A stretch of 64,000 nucleotides of DNA from Oligoflexia bacterium (GTDB taxonomy: Bacteria; Bdellovibrionota; UBA1018). This document shows positions 23,864-32,980 of this stretch, piece after piece. The position numbers were made by a program, and so were the translations under genes. Below the pieces are notes generated by a model. That model was not told the origin of the DNA. It did no database searches and worked only from the letters and a program-made list of their open reading frames with translations. Every line of letters begins with the position of its first letter. The first letter of the stretch is position 1. The DNA is taken from the NCBI GenBank assembly GCA_023701205.1, contig JAMPXJ010000013.1, positions 43,251 to 107,250 of the forward strand, read 5' to 3'.

Positions 23864-24801
23864 GCGTTTTTGCCTTTTTCGGGAAGATGATAGCCCATCT
23901 TCTTAAGCGCCTCGGCGTTTCGGGTCCAGTCTTTCAATACTTTCACCCGGAGTCCCAGGAAGGCCGGCCCTTCGATGAAGCGCTCGATCTCCGCGCGCGC
24001 GGCCTGACCGATCTCCTTGATCTTCTGCCCCCCCTTGCCGATGACCATCCCTTTCTGGGACTCGCGCTCGACATGGATCACGGCTTCGATGCGCGTGAGC
24101 TTCTTGTCCCCGCCGGGCTCCTCGAAGCTCTCGATCTCCACCGCGCACGAGTACGGAAGCTCCTGCCCAAGATGCAGAAAGAGCTGCTCGCGAACCTTCT
24201 CCGCCACGAAAAAGCGCACGGGCCGATCGGAGATCTGCTCCTCATCCGGATAGTAGAAGGGGCCCTCGGGCATGCGCTCCCAGCTGAGCGCCAGGAGCTG
24301 CTTGAGCCCTTCGTTCCTGCGTGCGGAAATCCGGAAGCTTTCCACCAGCGGGATCCCCTTGTCGGCGAGCGCCTGCTTGAGGTCCACCTGGAAGCGTTCC
24401 AGCGCGGCCTTCTGGGGCGCCCGCATCATGACGTCGCTCTTGGTGAAAAGCAGGATGACCGGCGCCTTGGACGGGGCGAGGAGTTCCAGGACCGCCGCCT
24501 CATGCTTGGGCGCGGACGAAGGGTCCACCAGGTACCAGACGAGGGTGGGAGACTCGAGCGCTTCGCGCGCCTCGTTCACCATGAAAGCGTTGATGCCGCC
24601 TTCTTTCGCCCTATGAATCCCCGGAGTATCGATGAAAACGATCTGCCCCTGCTTTTCCGTGAGGATCCCCAGCACCCGTTCGCGCGTCGTCTGCGCCTTG
24701 GGCGTCACGATGGAGACCTTCGCGCCGAGCACGGAGTTGAGCAGGGTGGACTTGCCCGCGTTGGGCCGCCCGACGATAGCGATAAAACCGGATTTCGACA
24801 T
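23860..24801 (-). CDS. era: GTPase Era, 16S rRNA processing
   Basis: 313 residues. G1 is GRPNAGKSTL, G3 DTPG (residues about 58-61), G4 TKSD. The C-terminal KH domain carries VIGKGGQKIKEIGQAAR (GxxG loop). Era binds the 3' end of 16S rRNA and helps 30S assembly. It shares the first base of its start with the rnc stop region, so rnc, era and der are one unit. Confidence 0.97.
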   Translation of the reverse strand: MSKSGFIAIVGRPNAGKSTLLNSVLGAKVSIVTPKAQTTRERVLGILTEKQGQIVFIDTPGIHRAKEGGINAFMVNEAREALESPTLVWYLVDPSSAPKHEAAVLELLAPSKAPVILLFTKSDVMMRAPQKAALERFQVDLKQALADKGIPLVESFRISARRNEGLKQLLALSWERMPEGPFYYPDEEQISDRPVRFFVAEKVREQLFLHLGQELPYSCAVEIESFEEPGGDKKLTRIEAVIHVERESQKGMVIGKGGQKIKEIGQAARAEIERFIEGPAFLGLRVKVLKDWTRNAEALKKMGYHLPEKGKNA

Positions 24802-25517
24802 CAGAGTTCCGTTCCGACGGCCGAGTCGATCGCCGCGCGCGCGGCATTCTGTTCGGCCTCTTTTTTGGAGGTGCCCATAGCGGCCGCGAGCCTTCGCCCG
24901 CTCATCCGTACTTCCACCTCGAAGGTCTTGGCGTGATCCGGACCTTTAGCGCTCAGCAGATGATAGGTGGGCGTGACTTTCCAGCGCGCCTGCACGATCT
25001 CCTGCAGCTGGGTCTTGTGATCATAGAAAGCCATCAGCTCCCGTTCCTCGGAGAACAGCGGGCCGAAGAGATGGCGTACGACCGGATAAACCGCATTGAA
25101 GCCGCCATCGAGGTAGATGGCCGCGATCAACGCCTCGAAGGTGCTCGAAAGGATGGAAGGCTTGTTCTGCCCGCCGGTCTGCGCCTCGCCTTTGCCCAGG
25201 CGAACGCACTCGTCCAGGGAGATGCTGCGAGCCACGTCCGCCAGCGTCTTTTCGTTCACGACCGCCGCGCGCATCTTCGAGAGTTGCCCTTCGTTGGCGT
25301 TGGGAAAAGATTCGAGCAGCAGGTCCGAAACGACCACGTCCAGGATCGCGTCACCTAGGAACTCCAGGCGCTCGTTATCGCGCATGGCGATCGGCCGATC
25401 CTGAAGGAACTCATGTCCATACGAGGTATGAGTCATCGACTGAAGTAGAATCGCCCGGTCGCCGAATCGGTATCCCAGTCTTTCCTGAAGCCGCTCAAAA
25501 TTCATTTGCTGCACCAT
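24801..25517 (-). CDS. rnc: Ribonuclease III
   Basis: About 238 residues from the ATG at 25517; MNFER at 25505 is an equally possible start. The catalytic motif NERLEFLGDAILDVVVSDLL carries the conserved Glu and Asp residues; a second acidic cluster (ALIAAIYLDGG) supplies the downstream ligands. The C-terminal double-stranded RNA-binding domain is at about 165-235 (FEVEVRMSGRRLAAAMGTSK, EAEQNAARAA). It cleaves double-stranded RNA in rRNA and mRNA processing. The rnc-era coupling is conserved in bacteria. Confidence 0.96.
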   Translation of the reverse strand: MVQQMNFERLQERLGYRFGDRAILLQSMTHTSYGHEFLQDRPIAMRDNERLEFLGDAILDVVVSDLLLESFPNANEGQLSKMRAAVVNEKTLADVARSISLDECVRLGKGEAQTGGQNKPSILSSTFEALIAAIYLDGGFNAVYPVVRHLFGPLFSEERELMAFYDHKTQLQEIVQARWKVTPTYHLLSAKGPDHAKTFEVEVRMSGRRLAAAMGTSKKEAEQNAARAAIDSAVGTEL

Positions 25518-25601
25518 CCACGTCCGGCCACGTCTGGATACGTTGCCCCTCAACTGCTGCCGGGGATGTTCGTATAATACTCGCTAATTCCTGTCAACCA
25601 T

Positions 25602-27041
25602 TCAGTCCGCCATCCATTCCGCCTGAAACAGGAGATCGCCGCTGTTTTTATCTATTTGAATTTCTTTGATTTTTACTGCAACCAGCTGGTTCTGCAGCCC
25701 CGCCCCTGTTTCCGAAGAACAGGGTAGCGCTACCCGCAGATAGTTTGGCGTGTAACCCGAAATCGAACTTCCGCTCGGCCGCTCCAACAGTACGGAATCG
25801 AGCAACGGATTCTGACGCAACACCGCTTCGTGAATTCGGGTCAGCCGATTCAGGCTCAATTCCGAAAGCCGTCGCGCGCGCTGGGAGCGTTCCTCAGTCG
25901 GCACGGTCCCTGGCAACCGGGTCGCGGGTGTGCCCGCCCGCTCGCTGTAAGGGAAAACATGAAGCCGGCTCCAAGGAAGCTTCTCGAGCGTGGCGCAAGT
26001 CTTCTCGAAATCCTGCGCGCTTTCGCCAGGAAATCCGGTGATCACATCCATTCCCACGAAAACGCCGCCCGAAGGCGCGGGAAGCGACGCGATCCGCTCG
26101 AGGCACCCTCGGACCTCCTCGAAGCCGTATCGACGCTTCATCAGGCGCAGGATCCGGGTGTCGGGGCTCTGCAGCGAAACATGGAAATGCGGGCAGAAGC
26201 GCTTCTCGCGCGCCATGAGCGAAAGCAGCGCTGGCGTGATCTCGGTCGGATCCAGCGAGCTCACTCTCAGGCGCTCGAGCGCCGTTTCGCCCAGGATCAT
26301 GGCAAGAAGCTCGTCGAGCATGGGCTTTTCGCCCCAGTCCGTCCCGTAGTCGCCGATATTGGTACCGGTGATCACGATCTCGCGGACGCCCTGCTCAACC
26401 AGCACGCGGACCTGCGCGAGCACCTCGCGAGGACGCAGGCTTCGGCTCGGACCGCGCCCATAGGGGATCACGCAGTAGGTGCAAAATGAGTTGCAGCCTT
26501 CCTGAATCTTGAGAAAAGCCCGGGTCTTGCCGGACTGTCCTTCCTGAAGCGATGGCGCCGCGAACACGCTTTCCACGAGCGGCCACTCGCGATCCATCGG
26601 ATGCCGCGAGATCATTTCCACATAGCCTTCGGTTTTCCCGAGGACCTCGGCTCTGCCCTCGCTGCGCGCGCTCTGGGGGGCTTGGGCGATACGCTCGAGG
26701 ATCAGCTCCACGAGCTGGTGCTTGTCGCGATTGCCGATCACGTAATGGATGCCCTTGGAGGCCGCCAGACGCTCCGGATCCACCTCTGCGCCGCAGCCCG
26801 TGACCACGATGCTTGCCTCCGGATGATCCCTAAAAAGCCGCGAAGCCATTTTGCGCGTCTGCCGATCCGCTTCGTCAGTCACCGTGCAGCTGTTGACCAC
26901 GCAGATGAGCGCGTCGTCAGGCTCGGGCTCGCCGCTCCAAGGCTTCCAGCCGCGCTTGCGGAGCTCCGCCTCGATGAGCTGACTGTCGTATACATTGGCT
27001 TTGCAGCCGAGGGTCTTGAGAATGTAGGAACCGCTCTTCAT
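25602..27041 (-). CDS. mtaB: tRNA methylthiotransferase MtaB
   Basis: 479 residues. N-terminal UPF0004 domain with three Cys (LGCKAN, NSCTVT, TGCGAE), radical-SAM cluster motif CNSFCTYC at about residue 185, and a C-terminal TRAM-like part. The MtaB type is favoured by TLGCKANVYD and GCGAEVDPE. The enzyme converts t6A37 to ms2t6A37 in tRNAs using two Fe-S clusters and SAM. It lies downstream of a cysteine desulfurase and an MnmA-like enzyme, its likely sulfur suppliers. Confidence 0.9.
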   Translation of the reverse strand: MKSGSYILKTLGCKANVYDSQLIEAELRKRGWKPWSGEPEPDDALICVVNSCTVTDEADRQTRKMASRLFRDHPEASIVVTGCGAEVDPERLAASKGIHYVIGNRDKHQLVELILERIAQAPQSARSEGRAEVLGKTEGYVEMISRHPMDREWPLVESVFAAPSLQEGQSGKTRAFLKIQEGCNSFCTYCVIPYGRGPSRSLRPREVLAQVRVLVEQGVREIVITGTNIGDYGTDWGEKPMLDELLAMILGETALERLRVSSLDPTEITPALLSLMAREKRFCPHFHVSLQSPDTRILRLMKRRYGFEEVRGCLERIASLPAPSGGVFVGMDVITGFPGESAQDFEKTCATLEKLPWSRLHVFPYSERAGTPATRLPGTVPTEERSQRARRLSELSLNRLTRIHEAVLRQNPLLDSVLLERPSGSSISGYTPNYLRVALPCSSETGAGLQNQLVAVKIKEIQIDKNSGDLLFQAEWMAD

Positions 27042-27055
27042 CTTAATTCCGAAAT

Positions 27056-28156
27056 CTATTCCAATGTCGTTTCCGCCCAGGCTCCCCCGAGAATCTCCTC
27101 GCCATCGAGGAAAACCACGGGCTCGCCAGGCGCCACCCGCTTCTGCGGCTGCTCAAAAGCCACGTGCAGGGCATCGTTCTCAAAGCAGGTCACAAGGCAA
27201 GGCACCTCCTGCGCGGAGGATGCCATGCGTGCCTGGCAACGAAGCGGCCGCAGCTGATCCACGGGCTTGACCCAGCGCGCCCGAAGCGCCAGGATGACCC
27301 GCGAGATCAGACTCTCCTCAGGCCCCACGATCAGCCCGTGCGTTTTCATGTCGAAACCCAACACGAAAAGGTTCTTGCTGCCATCGGCTGGAAGCTCCAG
27401 GCCAAGGACCTTTTGGCCCACCCGATAACGGTGCAAGCCCTGATGCGAGCCCACCACCTTGCCTGCCACCGTACGGATCATGCCCTTGGTCCGCAACCCG
27501 GCCGGCGTCCTGCTCTCGACAAAACGGGTGACTGAGGCCTCTTCCTGCCCGCACGTCAACGAGCTCTTCGTTTCGCGAAGCGGGATACCGAACTCGATCG
27601 CGAGCTTGCGAACCATGCCACTGGACAACCCCCCGAGAGGCAGCAGCAGCCGCGACAGGATCGCCTGATCCAGGGGCCAGAGCAAAAGACTCTGGTCATG
27701 GACCGCATCCGCGGCTCGATGCAGGCGCGCGTAGCCCGTGAGCTGATCCTGGGTCACCTGCGCGTAATGACCCGTGGCGATCCACCGACAGCCCAGCTCA
27801 TCGGCTTTGCGCCGAAGCCATGCCAATCGAAGATCGACGTTGCAGGGGATGCAAGGGGCCGCATATCGGCTCTGAATTCCTTCATGAACCAGGTAATCCC
27901 CTACCTTGGCCCGGAACTCCTCCGCGACGTCAGCCACCTGAAGCGATATTCCCATCTTCGCGCAAATCCTGCGGGCGACCTCGACATCGGAATCGGACAG
28001 GCAATGAGCGAGGCCGGTGGCCTCCTCCAGCCCCTTGCCGCACGCAAGATGAAACGCGTGCACCAGGTAACCCTCGCTCTTGAGCAAAGCGGCCGCGACC
28101 GCGCTTTCCGGGCCGCCACTGATTCCGACGAGGACCTTGCCTCTGCTTTCGATCAT
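27056..28156 (-). CDS. mnmA: MnmA-like tRNA 2-thiouridylase with altered PP-loop
   Basis: 366 residues from the ATG at 28156, which overlaps the nifS stop (ATGA). The fold matches MnmA: ATP-binding start KVLVGISGGPESAVAAALLK, PCIPCN with the first catalytic Cys, WIATGHYAQV, the DQSLLLW motif, and TCGQEE with the second Cys. MnmA places sulfur at C2 of wobble uridine in tRNA-Lys, Glu and Gln. The PP-loop reads SGGPES, whereas the family has SGGxDS; the Asp-to-Glu change and Pro are odd. NifS beside it is the sulfur donor. Confidence 0.8.
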   Translation of the reverse strand: MIESRGKVLVGISGGPESAVAAALLKSEGYLVHAFHLACGKGLEEATGLAHCLSDSDVEVARRICAKMGISLQVADVAEEFRAKVGDYLVHEGIQSRYAAPCIPCNVDLRLAWLRRKADELGCRWIATGHYAQVTQDQLTGYARLHRAADAVHDQSLLLWPLDQAILSRLLLPLGGLSSGMVRKLAIEFGIPLRETKSSLTCGQEEASVTRFVESRTPAGLRTKGMIRTVAGKVVGSHQGLHRYRVGQKVLGLELPADGSKNLFVLGFDMKTHGLIVGPEESLISRVILALRARWVKPVDQLRPLRCQARMASSAQEVPCLVTCFENDALHVAFEQPQKRVAPGEPVVFLDGEEILGGAWAETTLE

Positions 28157-29352
28157 TGCCGAGCCCTCATTCGCGACACGCCATCCGCGAGCGCCGTGAC
28201 GAAACCCTCCAGAACAGCCCAATCTACCTCGTCCGCGAGCGATACCCGGATGGCGGAGCGGGCGTCGGCCTCGCTCCGGCCCATCGCCCGTAGCACCCGT
28301 GAAGGCTCGGTGACGCCAGCCGCGCACGCCGAACCCGCGCTCACGGAGTAGCCCGCCAGATCCAACGCCGCGACGAGTCCATCACGCTGGACCCCTTCGA
28401 AATTCAAGCTGATCGTGTTCGCCACGCGGCGGGCGCTCCGTCCATTGATCCGGGTACCGGGAATTCGCTCGCAGATAGCACCCTCGAGACGTTCCCGCAA
28501 CGGCGCAACGCGCTCCTGCCAGGCTTCCGGATCGAGCGTGCTCGCGGCCGCGCCCAGGGCGACGGCACCCAGAAGATTCTCCGTTCCGCCGCGCCGGGAT
28601 CGCTCCTGTTTTCCCAGCACGCTTCCGACTTCCGAAAGGATCCCAAGCCTAAGCTCGGGCCGGATCCAAAGCGCGCCGATTCCGGCGGGAGCGCCGATCT
28701 TGTGGCCGGAAAAGGAAACCAGACCGGCTCCACTGGATTCGATCGAGAGCGGGAGCTTGCCCCAGGCCTGGGCCCCATCCAGATGCAAAGTCGCGCCGCG
28801 CTCCCGGGAGAGGCAGGTCGCCTGCTCGATATCCGTGATGACGCCGGTTTCATTATTCACCCAGATCAGGCTGACGAGCGCTGTCTCCGGACGCCATAAT
28901 CCCTGAAGCTGCTCCAGCCGTGGTCGTCCTTCGGAATCAAGGTCCAAAAAACTCACCGCTCCGCCACGGGCTTCAAGCCACTTGGCCATCACGATGAGCG
29001 AGTCATGCTCCCCTGCCGAAAGTATCCAATGGGGCCTGACTCCCGTCAAAAGCAGCGGCTCCAGGGCGAGTCGCGCCGCGAGCTGATTGGCTTCGGTTCC
29101 GGAAGAGGTGAAGAAGACGTGCTCGGGGAAAACACGAGGCCCAAGCGACAGGGCTACCTGCCGCCGGGCCTCATGAAGAATGCGTTTGGCGTTCCTGCCG
29201 TGCGAATGAACGCTGGAAGGATTGGAAAACGAGCCCGCATCCTTCCCGGAACCGGCGGGCCCGGACAGATGAGAGAGCAGCGCGCGCGCGACTTCGGGCT
29301 TCAGCGGCGCGGCGGCGTTCGCATCAAGATAGATCGCGGCCTTTTCCGACAT
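28153..29352 (-). CDS. Cysteine desulfurase (NifS/IscS family)
   Basis: 399 residues. PLP enzyme taking sulfur from cysteine. Visible: YLDANAAAP at the N-terminus, TSSGTEANQL, the PLP-binding Lys in FSGHKIGAP, and the catalytic Cys loop SAGSACAAGVTEPS with the short loop of the IscS/NifS group. It overlaps the regulator gene upstream by 29 bases and mnmA downstream. There is no IscU or other scaffold gene beside it, so it probably serves tRNA thiolation as well as Fe-S assembly. Confidence 0.92.
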   Translation of the reverse strand: MSEKAAIYLDANAAAPLKPEVARALLSHLSGPAGSGKDAGSFSNPSSVHSHGRNAKRILHEARRQVALSLGPRVFPEHVFFTSSGTEANQLAARLALEPLLLTGVRPHWILSAGEHDSLIVMAKWLEARGGAVSFLDLDSEGRPRLEQLQGLWRPETALVSLIWVNNETGVITDIEQATCLSRERGATLHLDGAQAWGKLPLSIESSGAGLVSFSGHKIGAPAGIGALWIRPELRLGILSEVGSVLGKQERSRRGGTENLLGAVALGAAASTLDPEAWQERVAPLRERLEGAICERIPGTRINGRSARRVANTISLNFEGVQRDGLVAALDLAGYSVSAGSACAAGVTEPSRVLRAMGRSEADARSAIRVSLADEVDWAVLEGFVTALADGVSRMRARQ

Positions 29353-29839
29353 TGGACTGCGCCGCAGGCACCTGGAAACCGGTCGCCTCGAGCATGCTGC
29401 CGGCGGCCTTGGGCAGTTCCTGCGTGCCGCGGGCCTTGCGGATCAGATCACCGACCGAGGTCGTCGTCAGGTATTCCTGCATGATCAGGCCGAGGTTTTC
29501 AAAGTAAGTCTTGGTGAGGACGAACTCGACGGTGTCGCTCTTGATGTCGCCGGTGCCGATCAGATCGCGCGCCGGGTTGATGTTCTCGCCGACGCTGATA
29601 AGCACGTCTTTGATCGAGATCTCATCCATCGAGCGGGAAAGGACGTATCCGCCCCCCGGTCCACGAACGCTCTTCACCACGGCGCCTTTGCGCAGCCGGC
29701 GGAAGAGTTGCTCAAGATAATGCAGCGAGATTTTCTGCCGCTCCGAGATTTCCTGCAGACGAACGGGCCGACCATTCGAGTTGAAAGTCAGATCCAGAAT
29801 CGCACGGACCGCATATCGTCCTTTTGAGGTCAAACGCAT
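29324..29839 (-). CDS. Rrf2-family regulator (IscR-like) without cysteines
   Basis: 171 residues. MRLTSKGRYAVRAILDLTFN and the winged helix (RLQEISERQKISLHYLEQLF, RGPGGGYVLSR) are typical for Rrf2 and IscR proteins. IscR normally binds a 2Fe-2S cluster through three cysteines around residues 92-104; this protein has no Cys at all, so it cannot sense Fe-S status that way. Still, its position upstream of the desulfurase implies local regulation. A 6-bp dyad with 19-base spacing overlaps the likely promoter (29870-29906). Confidence 0.9.
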   Translation of the reverse strand: MRLTSKGRYAVRAILDLTFNSNGRPVRLQEISERQKISLHYLEQLFRRLRKGAVVKSVRGPGGGYVLSRSMDEISIKDVLISVGENINPARDLIGTGDIKSDTVEFVLTKTYFENLGLIMQEYLTTTSVGDLIRKARGTQELPKAAGSMLEATGFQVPAAQSNVGKGRDLS

Positions 29840-29869
29840 TGTTTTTTCTCCCTTTCCCTCTCACAATTC

Positions 29870-29906
29870 CTACAGTGGGCGTATCATGCCATAGCTGTAG
29901 CGTCAA
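29870..29906 (-). promoter_or_regulatory. Promoter/operator of the Rrf2-nifS-mnmA unit
   Basis: CTACAG (29870-29875) and CTGTAG (29895-29900) form a dyad; TTGACG (29901-29906, minus strand) is a -35 candidate with ATACGC or GATACG downstream. The dyad spans the promoter, as expected for an autoregulated Rrf2 protein. The boxes are weak. Confidence 0.4.
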
Positions 29907-30131
29907 CTACTATTCCCGGTTTTTTTAGTCGCTCTTTACGCACTCAGCCTCATACGACGCTCGGACTACGCATGGAGCTCAAATGGGGTTTTATTGCTGG
30001 TAGATCATGAAGTTACATGGGTCGTGCGCAATAAAGTCACGCTAACCCGACAAGGTGATCCAGCCAAAACTGGAGTTTTATCCTAGTTGGTCGAAAAGCA
30101 AATAGAAAGGCTAATTTGAGGCTGCTCACTC

Positions 30132-30926
30132 ATGACGGGAAATAACAACTCGGGAAATGGTCGTCCCAAAAAATCTGCCGCGCCAGCACCTTCTCCCTTC
30201 ACCTTGGACGAGAAGACTTCGACGAATCTTTCCGAGATGCCGAGCATCACGCGCCTCTTGAATCGGAAGAAACTTTCTCTTTCCTCCAAAAAAAATTCCC
30301 CTGAAATGAAAGAGGAGCCGCCCATTCCGGAGGAAGAATCGCCCACGCTCGGGGGACTCGTGCTGCCTGCCGCGCCAAAAGCCGCCGCCAAATCGAGGAT
30401 TCAACCGGCCGCCCGCCGTGGCGCTCAAAGCTCCTTGAGCTGCTGGAACGCAAAGCAGCTACAGTCCGCCTCCGATCCGTTGGGCCATGGAATTGCCCAT
30501 CTGCTCGAAAAAGGCGCTACGAGCATCCTTTTTCTCGCGATTCAAACCCTCGCGAACTCCCCTGCCCCTCATTTTCATTCCACCGCTTATGCCGGCGGCA
30601 GCGACAAGCTACGCCATTGGAACGGCCTCCACTGGGATCCCGCGATCACTCCATCGATCTGGAATCATCTCGTGCAATCCGGCTATGTCGAGCTGGCACC
30701 GCCGAGCGCTGCGGCGAGCCGCCAAAACCATTATGCGGTGATCCGCTCCGCGTTCGGCCTGGCCAGCCATGAATGGCTTCTCCTGCTGCGCGCCGGCCCG
30801 ACGGACGCGTGCCGCGGCGTCGTTTGCGTGGTCTCGCCCCGAAGCCTTCTCAAGGACGTCGATACCGCTTTAAAGCTCATCGGCTCGCGGGTGACCTCGC
30901 GTCCGAAACTCAAGAAAGCGGCCTGA
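30132..30926 (+). CDS. Orphan protein with disordered N-terminus
   Basis: 264 residues. Residues 1-105 are rich in Pro, Ser, Lys, Ala and Glu and probably unstructured. The rest is a compact domain with Trp-rich segments (LRHWNGLHWDPAITPSIWNH) and a final strand-helix unit (GVVCVVSPRSLLKDVDTALK). There is no signal peptide or membrane span. It faces the tsaE operon convergently with an 8-base gap. I do not recognise the family; the conserved part might be a lineage-specific sensor or adaptor domain. Confidence 0.65.
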   Translation: MTGNNNSGNGRPKKSAAPAPSPFTLDEKTSTNLSEMPSITRLLNRKKLSLSSKKNSPEMKEEPPIPEEESPTLGGLVLPAAPKAAAKSRIQPAARRGAQSSLSCWNAKQLQSASDPLGHGIAHLLEKGATSILFLAIQTLANSPAPHFHSTAYAGGSDKLRHWNGLHWDPAITPSIWNHLVQSGYVELAPPSAAASRQNHYAVIRSAFGLASHEWLLLLRAGPTDACRGVVCVVSPRSLLKDVDTALKLIGSRVTSRPKLKKAA

Positions 30927-30933
30927 GCGACTT

Positions 30934-31443
30934 TCAGCCGGAACCTTCCGGTCCGGATCTGAAGATACGAACGTCCCGTCGGACTTCCTCGCCCGGACGG
31001 AACGCGATCTCGACTCTCCAGCAGACCCCGGACCTCCTGACGGCGCGCTCGAAACCCGGCCAGCTCGCGAGCCATTCCGTGATCGCGATCAGTTCGCGCT
31101 CCCAGAAGTAGGTTTCCAGGCCCGCTTCCTCGATCTCTCCTTCGGACTTGATTCGATACAAATCCATATGCACGACGTCGCCGCGCCTGCACCAGTACTC
31201 ATGGGCGATGGCGAACGAGGGACTACCTTCCGGCGGCTGCTCGATGCCCAACGCGCCCAGAAGCGCGCGCGCGAAGGTCGTTTTTCCCGCACCCATCGGC
31301 CCCTCGAGCAGCACCCGGTGACCGGCCTGCAGCTCACCAGCCAGCTGAGCTGCGACTTCTGTGATGTCCGCCTCAGAGGAGTTTGGCGCGTCCTTCCATA
31401 GGACGGGCGCCGTCGGGGATTGCTTTGATTTCTTTGAATGCAT
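30934..31443 (-). CDS. tsaE: tRNA t6A biosynthesis ATPase TsaE
   Basis: 169 residues. Walker A is LEGPMGAGKTTFARALLGALG (GxxGxGKT near residue 48), then SPSFAIAHEY, VVHMDLYRI and an acidic E-W pair (ITEWL), the standard TsaE signature. With TsaB, TsaC and TsaD it makes t6A37 in ANN-reading tRNAs. The start overlaps nnr by 71 bases; no later start codon is obvious. Extra N-terminal 25 residues are not part of the core. Confidence 0.9.
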   Translation of the reverse strand: MHSKKSKQSPTAPVLWKDAPNSSEADITEVAAQLAGELQAGHRVLLEGPMGAGKTTFARALLGALGIEQPPEGSPSFAIAHEYWCRRGDVVHMDLYRIKSEGEIEEAGLETYFWERELIAITEWLASWPGFERAVRRSGVCWRVEIAFRPGEEVRRDVRIFRSGPEGSG

Positions 31444-32971
31444 TGAAGATGTTCTCGATGATGTCCTGGGCCGTCATGCTGCGGTGGCCGAAGTTTTTCG
31501 CGGCATGGTCGCCAGCGACGCTATGAAGATAAACCCCGAGCAGAGTGCCGGGAAACGCCTGGATTCCCTGCCCCAGGAACCCGCCGATCATCCCCGCCAA
31601 CACGTCTCCGCTTCCCGCGGTGGCCATCCCGTCATTCGGATAGTGATTGAGATAAAGCACGTCATCGGGCGAAGAGATCAGGGTGGCCGCGCCCTTGAGT
31701 ACGACCGTCGCATGTGTAATGGCAACGGCGTCCTTCAAGGATTTCACCGGATCGCGCACCACGGCGTCCTTGCTCACGCCGAGGAAACGGGCCATCTCGC
31801 CCGGATGAGGCGTAAGGACGGTCGGCCCTCGGCGCCGGACCAGCAAGTCATGCAGCCGGTGATCGGCGATCAGGTTCAGCGCGTCGGCGTCGATCACCAT
31901 CGGTCCGGAGTAGATCTGGAGGAGCTCCTCGATCATTTGCTTGCCCTCGGGCCGCATGCCCAGGCCAGGTCCCACTACGATGCTCGAATACGTGTTGAGA
32001 CTGCGCTTGTACTGCTCGTACTCCGGACCGCTCAGATGAATGGGGAGCACCATCGTCTCGTTGGGCAGCTTGATGATCAGGTGCTCGAAGCTGTCCTGCC
32101 AGGAAGCCACGGTGACGAGACCCGTTCCCATCTTGTGACAGGCCCGGGCGGTCATGGCGATAGCGCCGATCCGTCCAGGACTTCCCCCGATGAGCAGGGA
32201 GTGGCCGAACGCGTTCTTGTGCCCGTATCGGTCGCGCTCCTTCAGCATCTCCGCCAGCGGCCGCCTCATCAGCAGGAACTTGTCGCCTTCCTTGCGGAAC
32301 CGCGGAGGGAGCGAAATATCGACGTTGATCAGCTCACCGCGCCGAGCGGCGCCCGGCGGGAGGAAATGCCCGAGCTTCGGAAAACCGAAGGAGATCGTGA
32401 GCGTGGCCATGATCGAGGTGCCACCCACCGAACCCGTGTCGCCACTAATTCCGGTAGGAATATCCAGCGAGACCACCTGATCGGACCCGACCTTGTTGAT
32501 GAGCTCGACGATATCGTAATAGATGCCCTCGAGATCGCCCTTGAACCCGGTTCCCAGGATCCCGTCCACGATCGTGAAGGGCCCGGGCGAGCTTTCGAAG
32601 AAGGCCTGGAGCTCCATGGGATTGTCCAGATGGACGAGCTTGGCTTTCATCTTCTTGAGGATCTGGAAGTTCCGAAGGACGGCATCCCGATACCCGGACT
32701 CGGGATGGAAGTGGAAGATCCGCACCTTGCGATCCAGGCAGATCAGCCGCCGCGCGACGACGAACGCGTCACCGGCGTTGTTCCCCTTGCCCGCGAAGAT
32801 GAGGATCTCGGTGTTCTGCCCGGCGAGCGGATACTTCTCGAGCAGGATCTGCGAAGCCGCCCGGCCGGCGTTTTCCATCAGGAGGGTGGCATCCAGCCCA
32901 TACTCCCGATCAGCGATGCGATCGAGCTCCCGCATCTCCGCGCTGCTGCATATTCTCAGGTTCGCACTCAT
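31373..32971 (-). CDS. nnr: Bifunctional NAD(P)H-hydrate epimerase / dehydratase
   Basis: 532 residues, the fused size. The N-terminal YjeF_N epimerase domain has GKGNNAGDAFVVARRL (residues about 51-66). The C-terminal ribokinase-like dehydratase has GGSPGRIGAIAMTARA, LTPHPGEMARFL and GSGDVLAGMIGG. Together they repair R/S-NADHX and NADPHX formed by heat or enzyme error, using ADP in the dehydratase step. It sits between pdxJ and tsaE, an arrangement frequent in Proteobacteria. Confidence 0.93.
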   Translation of the reverse strand: MSANLRICSSAEMRELDRIADREYGLDATLLMENAGRAASQILLEKYPLAGQNTEILIFAGKGNNAGDAFVVARRLICLDRKVRIFHFHPESGYRDAVLRNFQILKKMKAKLVHLDNPMELQAFFESSPGPFTIVDGILGTGFKGDLEGIYYDIVELINKVGSDQVVSLDIPTGISGDTGSVGGTSIMATLTISFGFPKLGHFLPPGAARRGELINVDISLPPRFRKEGDKFLLMRRPLAEMLKERDRYGHKNAFGHSLLIGGSPGRIGAIAMTARACHKMGTGLVTVASWQDSFEHLIIKLPNETMVLPIHLSGPEYEQYKRSLNTYSSIVVGPGLGMRPEGKQMIEELLQIYSGPMVIDADALNLIADHRLHDLLVRRRGPTVLTPHPGEMARFLGVSKDAVVRDPVKSLKDAVAITHATVVLKGAATLISSPDDVLYLNHYPNDGMATAGSGDVLAGMIGGFLGQGIQAFPGTLLGVYLHSVAGDHAAKNFGHRSMTAQDIIENIFNAFKEIKAIPDGARPMEGRAKLL

Positions 32972-32980
32972 GTCTTTCTC

